Source of the DNA: PALSA-243 sp036268375
GTDB taxonomy: Bacteria; Acidobacteriota; Terriglobia; Bryobacterales; Bryobacteraceae
DNA length: 6,067 nucleotides
NCBI GenBank assembly: GCA_036268375.1
Contig: DATAUH010000184.1
Span: forward strand, 1 to 6,067
Direction of reading: 5' to 3'
Position numbers and translations under genes: made by a program. Position 1 is the first letter of the stretch. The number at the start of each line of letters is the position of its first letter. The notes below the pieces were generated by a model, which did not search any database, was not told the origin of the DNA, and saw only the letters and a list, made by a program, of their open reading frames with translations. Of the stretch, positions 1 to 5,494 are shown piece by piece.

Positions 1-1374
1 GAGCTAGCCAAGGGCCAGGTCAGCATCAGTGAATATTTGGATCAGGTCATAAGCCTGCTTCCGAATGGAGCGTCCGCCTGGGGTCCTGTGGCGTTCGGAT
101 TGCGCAGCGGCACGCGGGATGACATCGTGCAAATGGCCGACGGCGTTCTGCTAACTGGGGAGTTCGGGGCAGCCAACTACGAGCAGGTTGCCCCCGATTA
201 CCTGATTTTGTACGATGCCCTCAAATATTTCAGCTTTAATCGTGTGCTGGAGCGTTCCGGCGGCTCAATCCCAAGGGCGATGCCGATTGAGGGAGCGTGG
301 CCGGAGGACCTCATCAAGACGGCTGAGATGTTTCCGAACGCGAAATATCGGCTGATCGCGCTCGTGGACGCACCGCCTTATGGCAGCACCCGCCTCTATT
401 CGAAAGTCGGCGATACCGGCGCGGCCCAGCTGCCGCTCGTCGCCATCAATAACGGCGTGTCGGAGCAATGGGCCAAGATAATCGGCGATCCGGCCCAGTT
501 CGCAACCCGCGAAGTCGAGCCGGTGCGATTTTCGCTGACACTCGGTCGAACGACTGAGGCGCTGGCGGACCGTTCCGTCGAGGTTAATCTGCCGGCGGGA
601 CATTATCTGATCTCGGTCGACGTCAGCGGTGCGCAGCCACAGGATGTCGGGCTCATCGCCGCCACCGAGACACGGCAATTCACCGGCACCGCCAGTGACT
701 TGCCGTTCCGCTTCGCCCAGGCGCCTTATTTTGCCTCTGAGCGACGGGTTTTTTTCATCGTCAACCATTCCGGCGGTCCGCTCTACGTGAGCCAATTCGA
801 TCGGAACCCTACGGCCAGCTTCACAGTGGCAGAGGTACGTCCCATTATTAGCCTCTCGCCGCTGGAAGAGCATAACCCGATTGATGTCCCGCCGGTTTCG
901 TCCTGGACCGCGACTCCCGGAGTGCAAAGCGTCAGTCCGCCGGAGGACGGCGGTACCCACGTTGTCGGAAGCCGCGGGGCTTACACGTATGAACTTGCCA
1001 GCCCGCCGATAAAAATTAAGCCCAACGACCAAATGCGGATCGAGGCTCAACTTGAGAATATCGATGGCGTCACTGCAATTGGCGTGGTCGGCGAAACCGG
1101 CTCCTGGCTGGTTCCCCCGAAGACTTCGAAAATCCGCGCTGACTTTTCCACGAAAGAAAACAAGACGATCCAGATCATCGTTGCCAATGACAACGACAGG
1201 CCGATAGATCAGCCCAATCAATTCGTCCTGCAATCGCCCAAATTGTACCTGCTGCACAGCTATACCCCGGACTACATTTATCAATTGGCTTCTTGCCACC
1301 GCTCGCATGTGCCGCTGCCTCAATATTGCCGCGATGCCGTGCCGCCGCGACCGATTGCCCAGGGAAAAAATTAA
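1..1374 (+). CDS. C-terminal part of a large envelope protein (glycosyltransferase-tail-like, with two beta-rich modules); 5' end outside window
   Basis: The frame is open from base 1 to the TAA at 1372, giving 457 residues. The TTG at 37 is only the first possible start codon inside the window, not a convincing start, so the gene almost certainly begins upstream. Residues about 1-135 carry strings such as DYLILYD (66-72) and APPYGSTRLY (124-133), which resemble the soluble C-terminal tail of polytopic lipid-linked-sugar glycosyltransferases; this is a family impression, not a proven match. Residues about 170-282 and 300-418 read as two beta-strand-rich modules (alternating hydrophobic residues, Gly/Pro turns), perhaps carbohydrate-binding-like. 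No transmembrane segment is visible here, so this part is probably periplasmic or extracellular. The end carries two cysteines (432 and 443). The methyltransferase gene follows after 72 bases, suggesting one operon. The long antisense reading frame at 265-1509 is a shadow. Confident that it is coding; function uncertain. Confidence 0.8.
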   Translation, partial: ELAKGQVSISEYLDQVISLLPNGASAWGPVAFGLRSGTRDDIVQMADGVLLTGEFGAANYEQVAPDYLILYDALKYFSFNRVLERSGGSIPRAMPIEGAWPEDLIKTAEMFPNAKYRLIALVDAPPYGSTRLYSKVGDTGAAQLPLVAINNGVSEQWAKIIGDPAQFATREVEPVRFSLTLGRTTEALADRSVEVNLPAGHYLISVDVSGAQPQDVGLIAATETRQFTGTASDLPFRFAQAPYFASERRVFFIVNHSGGPLYVSQFDRNPTASFTVAEVRPIISLSPLEEHNPIDVPPVSSWTATPGVQSVSPPEDGGTHVVGSRGAYTYELASPPIKIKPNDQMRIEAQLENIDGVTAIGVVGETGSWLVPPKTSKIRADFSTKENKTIQIIVANDNDRPIDQPNQFVLQSPKLYLLHSYTPDYIYQLASCHRSHVPLPQYCRDAVPPRPIAQGKN

Positions 1375-1437
1375 TCCTGACGTCGCCGGAATTTGCAGAT
1401 CGTCGGCAGCACTGCTTATGACGGCCGATTCGCGAAT

Positions 1438-1441
1438 GGAG
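1438..1441 (+). promoter_or_regulatory. Shine-Dalgarno GGAG deciding the methyltransferase start
   Basis: GGAG lies five bases before the ATG at 1447. The longer frame could start at TTG 1393, but no comparable ribosome binding site precedes that codon, and the extra 18 residues do not look like part of a methyltransferase fold. I therefore prefer 1447. Confidence 0.6.
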
Positions 1442-1446
1442 CAAGA

Positions 1447-2253
1447 ATGGCTGCAAATTTGTCCTTTGCCGGCGCCCACTCCACCGAGCGCTTTTACAGC
1501 GACATCCATCGCGTCATGGTGGACCGGTCGCGAAATGACGTGCTGCCCCCAACCAGCATGGAGTTCGCGAACTGGCTTGCGCGAGAATTTGGGCGTAGAG
1601 CCGCGGGGCTTTCGGCCCTTGACTGCGGATGCGGCCTACACGCGTTCAATATTCAATCATGCAAACGGAGCGGATTCGCGCGCAACGAGGCCATTGACGC
1701 CAATCCTGATCTCGTCGCCGAGCTGAGTGGAGAAATCCAAAATATCCAGTTCAGGGTTGGTTCCGTGCTGGAAATTCCATCTGGCAATGAACAGTTTGAT
1801 TTGGTGATTTGTTCCGGCGTGGCCCATCACACTCCCGACCCGTTACGGGCCTTCCACGAGATCGCCAGGGTCATGAAGCCTGGCGCGATCGCCTATATCT
1901 CCCTCTACACCTTCCGACGCAGCCTGTTCGATGCCTTCGTGCGCGGCATCCGGGTTACATCGCATGTAGTTCCATACGGGGTTGCGCGCGGCATGGCCCG
2001 GCACTCGCGCATTCTGAACAACTTCGTTCTCGATCATATGTACGTCCCGCTGCTATGGCTTTTCACGGCGTCGGACGCCCGCGCTGAGCTTGCGCGGGCC
2101 GGGCTGACGGTTGAGGCCGACTTCCCATCAAGTTTCGATGTGTTTTGCGGCTGGCCCTTCGGTCGTTTTATTTCCGGCGATGGTCTTCTACGCGTGTTCA
2201 TTTGCCGAAAGCCGCAGGCATACGGCTCAACGCCCGACGTGCGCGTGTCGTGA
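1447..2253 (+). CDS. Class I SAM-dependent methyltransferase
   Basis: A 268-residue protein with the Rossmann-type methyltransferase signature. Motif I is ALDCGCGLHAFN (57-68). The acidic residue that normally binds the SAM ribose is D84 in AIDANPDLV. Motif IV is FDLVICSGVAHHTPDP (117-132), followed by AFHEIARVMKPGAIAYISLY (135-154), the usual 'report loop plus KPGG' region of the Methyltransf_11/25 class. The final G of the usual GCGxG is replaced by histidine (GCGLH), which is unusual but may be a subfamily trait. The C-terminal 110 residues, rich in aromatic and arginine residues, probably form the substrate cap. The reaction would be methyl transfer from SAM; the acceptor cannot be read from sequence. 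Its place between a glycosyltransferase-like protein and a heparinase-like protein suggests a sugar or glycan-linked acceptor (inference). It is probably cytoplasmic, as no export signal is seen. The stop TGA is followed directly by an ATG (2254), consistent with co-translation with the next gene. Confidence 0.9.
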   Translation: MAANLSFAGAHSTERFYSDIHRVMVDRSRNDVLPPTSMEFANWLAREFGRRAAGLSALDCGCGLHAFNIQSCKRSGFARNEAIDANPDLVAELSGEIQNIQFRVGSVLEIPSGNEQFDLVICSGVAHHTPDPLRAFHEIARVMKPGAIAYISLYTFRRSLFDAFVRGIRVTSHVVPYGVARGMARHSRILNNFVLDHMYVPLLWLFTASDARAELARAGLTVEADFPSSFDVFCGWPFGRFISGDGLLRVFICRKPQAYGSTPDVRVS

Positions 2254-2349
2254 ATGCACTTCTCGCTCTCCCAGTCGTCTGTAGAGTGTTGCTGGCATCG
2301 CGGTCGTAATAATCAGGCTGCGGTAGCTTTGATTTTGAGCGATAGCCAT

Positions 2350-4011
2350 ATGCGCGTTAACGATAACTCTCCTGCCACGCCGGTTCCTGGCGTGGGAATC
2401 TATCGGCAGGTCGTCGACGGTGCACTGGGGCGTGCCCTTTCCCGGCTCGATTGGGAGCCAACATCGGCGAGTCGCGGCAGCTTCGATCGCACGTGGTGGG
2501 GATGGAAGTTTACCGACTTTTCCGCGGCCCGCTTCCAGGAGGGGCTCTTCACGCTTGCCTGGCTGCTCACGTCACCGGCCGCGCCGCCGCGGGCGCGCAG
2601 CAACGAACGCCTGCTTGAAGGTGCGGTGGCCGCGATCCACTTCTGGCGCAAATTGCAGCATCGCGACGGCAGCTTCGATGAAGCGTACCCGTTCGAACGA
2701 AGCCTGGCCGCCACGGCCTTCACAGGCTTTTATGTCGGTTCCGGACTTGAGCGTCTGCGCTCCCAGTTGACTCCGAACGCGGCCGATGCTGGCTTGCAGG
2801 CCATCGAACGAGGTGCCGACTGGCTTGCGCGCAACGGCGAATACCACGGCGTGTTGTCGAACCACCTCGCCGCTGCAGCAGCGGCGCTGCATGTCGCCGG
2901 AGATCTTCTCGCCACCGACCGGTTCAAAGCGGCGCGCGATCGCTATCTTGGCATCATCTACGCGAATCAGGATCCCGAGGAAGGATGGCTGCGCGAATAT
3001 GGCGGCGCTGATCCAGGCTATCAGAGCCACGCCATGTTCTATCTTGCGGAAATCTGGCGTCGCGGCGGCGATGCGGAACTGTTCGAGCGGCTTGGCCGCG
3101 CAACCCGGTTCATCGCCTGGTTCGCGCATCCCGATGGTACTCTGGGCGGCGAATATGCCAGCCGGGGCACCAAGTTCGCTTACCCGGCGGCCTTCGAAAT
3201 GCTCGCCCGCGATGTGCCCGCAGCCGCCGGCGTCGCGGCGCACCTGCGGCGCTGCATGGCGCAGGGGCGCGGCGTCGGCCCGCATCAGATGGACGCCTGG
3301 AATATTTTTCCGGTCCTCAACAATTACCTGTTTGCCTGCGATGCTGCGGGTGACCTTTCAGCCGCGCCGCGCCTGCCCTGGCAGGACCATGCTGGCTGGA
3401 ATATCTTTGAGCGGGCTGGACTTGCCGTCGGGTGTGCCGGCGGCCGCTTGCTTGTGAGCGGACTGTCGCTCGGCGGCGCATGCAAACTCTGGGACGCCTC
3501 GCGTGGGGCATTGATCTATGAGGATTGCGGGTACGCGCTAGTTGGTCCGCAAGCGCGGCTTTCTTCGCAAAGCGCGAGCAGCTGGACCGTGGAGAAGGAC
3601 ATTAACGGCGAACTGCGATTTCGGCTCATGGCGCCCTTTACGCCAGTGCCGTCTTTGCGCTTCGGGCCCTGGCGTTTCCTTGCCTTCCGCGCATTCACGC
3701 TGACAATTGGCCGGTTGCCTGTCGTCGCGCGCGGCCTCAAAGGACTTCTGGTCCGTCTGTTGATTCGACGTAAAGCGCCGCACGCGGCTCGGCTTGAGCG
3801 TTGTATTGCGTTCGACGCGCAGGGACGGCTGAGAATCGAGGACGAGGTGAGAGGCCTCGAACGGCCTGCTGTTGCGGTCGATCGGCAAGTACCGTTTCAC
3901 ATGGGGTCTGCCCGCTATGCCGATTTCCCCGATTGGCTCGGTGCCGAAATCCGTTGTCCTGAACCTCAATACCAGCCACCCGGAAGACTATGGCGTATTG
4001 TAGAATTGTGA
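2350..4011 (+). CDS. Uncharacterised heparinase-like protein (alpha/alpha-toroid plus beta-sandwich)
   Basis: 553 residues from the ATG at 2350. The frame also offers ATG 2254, directly after the upstream TGA, adding 32 residues; that start has no visible ribosome binding site and its peptide looks unlike the rest, but reinitiation there cannot be excluded. Residues about 15-335 are helix-rich with repeated aromatic and Gly motifs: FDRTWWGWKFTDF (45-57), ARFQEG (60-65), HRDGSFDEAYPFERS (104-118), PEEGWLREYGGADPGYQSH (209-227) and HPDGTLGGEYASRGTKF (260-276). This fits an alpha/alpha-toroid as in polysaccharide lyases or glycoside hydrolases. Residues about 355-553 are beta-rich (LLVSGLSLGG, GRLRIEDEV), resembling the C-terminal sandwich of heparinase II/III-like proteins. 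I see no signal peptide, which is odd for a secreted lyase. Likely role: cutting, modifying or binding a polysaccharide made by the same locus (inference). Exact family and catalytic residues are not established. Confidence 0.8.
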   Translation: MRVNDNSPATPVPGVGIYRQVVDGALGRALSRLDWEPTSASRGSFDRTWWGWKFTDFSAARFQEGLFTLAWLLTSPAAPPRARSNERLLEGAVAAIHFWRKLQHRDGSFDEAYPFERSLAATAFTGFYVGSGLERLRSQLTPNAADAGLQAIERGADWLARNGEYHGVLSNHLAAAAAALHVAGDLLATDRFKAARDRYLGIIYANQDPEEGWLREYGGADPGYQSHAMFYLAEIWRRGGDAELFERLGRATRFIAWFAHPDGTLGGEYASRGTKFAYPAAFEMLARDVPAAAGVAAHLRRCMAQGRGVGPHQMDAWNIFPVLNNYLFACDAAGDLSAAPRLPWQDHAGWNIFERAGLAVGCAGGRLLVSGLSLGGACKLWDASRGALIYEDCGYALVGPQARLSSQSASSWTVEKDINGELRFRLMAPFTPVPSLRFGPWRFLAFRAFTLTIGRLPVVARGLKGLLVRLLIRRKAPHAARLERCIAFDAQGRLRIEDEVRGLERPAVAVDRQVPFHMGSARYADFPDWLGAEIRCPEPQYQPPGRLWRIVEL

Positions 4012-4051
4012 GGTAAGCAGATTGGCGGAAACCCTGCTGCGACTATGGATA

Positions 4052-4077
4052 ATCTCCGGGATATTGGACCTGGAGAT
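4052..4077 (+). other. Hairpin 40 bases after the heparinase-like gene
   Basis: ATCTCCGGG (4052-4060) can pair with CCTGGAGAT (4069-4077), a 9-bp stem with one G-U pair and an 8-base loop. It is the first structure after the stop at 4009-4011 and could end or stabilise the upstream transcript. No T-run follows, so I do not call it an intrinsic terminator. Confidence 0.35.
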
Positions 4078-4105
4078 GTAGATGCCTTGACCATGACAGG
4101 AGATG

Positions 4106-4126
4106 CCCTGAGGGTATATTTCAGGG
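4106..4126 (+). other. Second short hairpin upstream of the lipoprotein gene
   Basis: CCCTGA (4106-4111) and TCAGGG (4121-4126) form a perfect 6-bp stem around a 9-base AT-rich loop. It lies 65 bases before the GTG at 4192, so it could be part of the 5' leader of the lipoprotein mRNA. The loop contains TATATT (4115-4120), a fair -10 element, but no good -35 sits 16-18 bases upstream. Function unknown; short stems like this arise by chance in GC-rich DNA. Confidence 0.2.
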
Positions 4127-4191
4127 GATTTCAGCCATGCTTCGGCCTGCTTTGACGAAGTGCTTGTGCCACTGAAAATGGGAACCTTCCA

Positions 4192-4536
4192 GTGCGGTCG
4201 TCATACGGAATTGCTACAATCGTCATTGTCGCCATTGCCCTTGGCATCGCGGGCTGCGGGCAGGGGCAAAATTCGTCTTCCGATCAGGGTAACGGCTCGA
4301 CGTCGTCCAATCAGGGCAGTAGCTCGACGTCCTCCAATCAGGGTGGCGGCTCGTCATCCGCGTGCAGTCAGCTTGCCGGATATTTCAGCGACCCGAAGGT
4401 CGTGGCCGCCGCCCAGCCCCTCACGCTGGACCAAGTGCGGCAGTGGGAGCAACAAAACAAGAGTGATCTCTGTGAGCGGGCTTTGGGGAACCTGCGTGCG
4501 GGAGGCTTAGTGCCAGCCGCGGCTTCGACAAAATAA
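4192..4536 (+). CDS. Small lipoprotein with repeat linker and a two-cysteine C-terminal domain
   Basis: 114 residues. The only usable start is GTG 4192, because a stop lies in frame at 4153-4155 with no ATG between; GGGAA (4180-4184) is a weak ribosome binding site. The N-terminus is a lipoprotein signal: hydrophobic residues 6-19, then lipobox IAGC with the lipidated cysteine at position 22. Residues 27-56 form a flexible linker rich in Ser, Gly, Gln and Asn with a 9-residue repeat. Residues 58-110 form a compact domain with C58 and C94, the motif YFSDPKVVA (64-72) and NLRAGGL (100-106). The same domain occurs in the next gene (32 of 52 positions identical). Expected location: lipid-anchored in the envelope, where the two cysteines could form a disulfide. 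The 180-base gap after the previous gene suggests separate transcription. I do not recognise the domain and assign no function. Confidence 0.85.
   Translation: MRSSYGIATIVIVAIALGIAGCGQGQNSSSDQGNGSTSSNQGSSSTSSNQGGGSSSACSQLAGYFSDPKVVAAAQPLTLDQVRQWEQQNKSDLCERALGNLRAGGLVPAAASTK
4295..4359 (+). repeat. Tandem 27-bp repeat in the lipoprotein linker
   Basis: Two 27-base units (4295-4321 and 4322-4348), each starting GCTCGACGTC and containing TCCAATCAGGG, are followed by a partial third copy (4349-4359). They encode the 9-residue units GSTSSNQGS and SSTSSNQGG, and a more diverged SSSDQGN precedes them. The unit is a multiple of three, so copy-number change would alter linker length without a frameshift. 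Confidence 0.7.
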
Positions 4537-4543
4537 ACCTTGT

Positions 4544-4560
4544 CCCCCGACCGGAGGGGG
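4544..4560 (+). terminator. Possible terminator hairpin after the lipoprotein gene
   Basis: CCCCC (4544-4548) and GGGGG (4556-4560) can form a 5-bp GC stem around a 7-base loop, starting 8 bases after the TAA at 4534-4536. Position fits a terminator. The stem is short and no T-run follows, so a Rho-independent mechanism is doubtful. Further short inverted repeats lie downstream (GGCG/CGCC at 4560-4570; GCCCG/CGGGC at 4646-4660). Confidence 0.3.
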
Positions 4561-4719
4561 GCGGTTCGCCAACCAAATAACGCAACAGCAACGCGGCGCG
4601 CGTGAGTGCTGCCAAGCGGCTTCTTCACTTTCATGCCGCCAAATCGCCCGCTTTCCGGGCTAGCTCAAAATCCATGGAGTGGGGCTACGCATTTTTGTAC
4701 AGAGACCCAGGCCGGTAAC

Positions 4720-4743
4720 CGACTTAAGCATATGCTCAAGTCG
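4720..4743 (+). promoter_or_regulatory. 24-nt near-perfect palindrome, candidate operator
   Basis: The left half CGACTTAAGCAT and right half ATGCTCAAGTCG are reverse complements at 11 of 12 positions. The centre lies between 4731 and 4732, 44 bases before the GTG at 4776 and 20 bases before its ribosome binding site. Length, symmetry and position fit a dimeric repressor or activator site overlapping the promoter or early leader of the membrane-anchored small protein. As RNA it could instead fold into a stem, but with almost no loop a DNA operator is the simpler reading. No known regulator motif is assigned. Confidence 0.45.
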
Positions 4744-4762
4744 TTCCAAGCCTGATTGACGC

Positions 4763-4768
4763 AGGAGA
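4763..4768 (+). promoter_or_regulatory. Strong Shine-Dalgarno AGGAGA for the GTG start at 4776
   Basis: AGGAGA ends 7 bases before GTG 4776. This fixes the start of the second small protein despite the non-ATG codon, and places the membrane anchor at the very N-terminus. Confidence 0.75.
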
Positions 4769-4775
4769 AATAGCC

Positions 4776-5162
4776 GTGCGAGTCTCATTGCAAATCGTCG
4801 GCGCATTAGCGGCCGTGGTCGTCGCGTTCATTGCGACAACCGCTATCCTCAATTACTGGGAGGCCAGTTCTACGCCCACGACGGATGTTGCGAGCCCGAC
4901 CGCACAGCAAGTTGCGAATCCACCGGCAAAGGAAATTTCAGAAGCCGCGCCGAAGCCAAGCGGTAGTGAGCAAGGCGCAGCAACGCTTTCGAACCCTGTA
5001 TGCCGTCAACTCGCCGCATATTTCAGTGATCCGAAGGTGGTTGCCGGGGCGATGCCCCTGAATGTTGACGGAGTTCGAGAATGGGACCGGCAGGACAAAA
5101 CTGAACTCTGCGCGCAGGCCACAGCCAACCTGCGCGCCGCTAACCTGATCCCGGCGAATTAA
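4776..5162 (+). CDS. Small membrane-anchored periplasmic protein, paralogue of the upstream lipoprotein
   Basis: 128 residues, starting at GTG with a clear ribosome binding site. Residues about 4-28 form a hydrophobic segment (IVGALAAVVVAFIATTAIL) with Arg at position 2 and no AxA or lipobox after it, so it reads as an uncleaved N-terminal anchor with the rest in the periplasm. Residues 30-73 are a Pro/Ala/Thr/Ser-rich linker. Residues 76-127 form the domain shared with the lipoprotein: C76, YFSDPKVVA (82-90), W103, LC (111-112) and NLRA (118-121). C76 and C112 are 36 residues apart, exactly as in the paralogue, suggesting a structural disulfide (inference). The two genes are 239 bases apart and probably arose by duplication, but anchors and linkers differ entirely. 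A palindrome upstream suggests its own regulation. Function unknown; no enzyme motif is visible. Confidence 0.88.
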   Translation: MRVSLQIVGALAAVVVAFIATTAILNYWEASSTPTTDVASPTAQQVANPPAKEISEAAPKPSGSEQGAATLSNPVCRQLAAYFSDPKVVAGAMPLNVDGVREWDRQDKTELCAQATANLRAANLIPAN

Positions 5163-5494
5163 CGTTGACCCGCGCCTCTGCAGCCTCTCGGAAATAGCAG
5201 AATGGGCTATCGCTTCGCCATAGAAGCCGCCAGTTGATTCATGCCGGTTGCGCGCACATGCGCCTGGTTGTTGAAAATGGGTCGAGGAAAGGCGCCGCTC
5301 AGTTTGGAACGGCGCGTAGATCAGCGCATTGGACTCCCCGTTCAAATTGCGTGTTCGCGGTCCCGCTCGCCTCTTCGGTTGAGCGATGGCGGGTGACGAG
5401 ATAAGCTCCGGCTGCTTGGCTACGAAACATCATCCACGTCGAGCCCACGCGTGCGAATGGGTGTGGCTCGAAACTGAAACCGCCGGTGACGCTC
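5163..5494 (+). other. Intergenic region with no convincing gene
   Basis: This 332-base stretch holds no convincing gene. An imperfect hairpin lies at 5205-5228 (GGC-TAT paired with ATA and GCC, with one mismatch and a GAA bulge), 43 bases after the stop of the small protein; it could be a weak terminator. GCGCCG (5292-5297) and CGGCGC (5310-5315) form a 6-bp stem with a 12-base loop. A promoter for the next gene is expected here, but I could not pick a -35/-10 pair with confidence. Confidence 0.4.

Noticed and set aside
265..1509. Long minus-strand open frame of 414 codons
   Set aside because: It is antisense to a frame that is open from base 1 and reads as a sensible protein; its own product is rich in Arg/Gly with no recognisable motif. 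Typical GC-rich shadow.
2572..3285. Minus-strand open frame of 237 codons
   Set aside because: Antisense to the heparinase-like gene, no motif, no ribosome binding site argument; a shadow.
4087..4120. TTGACC and TATATT as a sigma-70 promoter for the lipoprotein
   Set aside because: The spacer is 22 bases, outside the usual 16-18.
4092..4154. 20-codon ORF in the gap before the lipoprotein gene
   Set aside because: The nearest GGAG is 16 bases upstream of its ATG, too far; it overlaps hairpin-forming sequence and has no recognisable peptide.
4368..4634. Minus-strand frame starting MKVKKPLG
   Set aside because: Mostly antisense to the conserved domain of the lipoprotein, whose codons are clearly under protein-level constraint given its paralogue; no sign of an independent gene.
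4646..4660. GCCCG/CGGGC 5-bp inverted repeat
   Set aside because: Too short to distinguish from chance in GC-rich DNA and without a T-run; not listed as a terminator.
5311..5330. GGAAC (5306-5310) followed 16 bases later by CATT, resembling an EcfG general-stress promoter
   Set aside because: The -10 part deviates from CGTT, and the site is about 165 bases before the next start. Such a match is easily found by chance.
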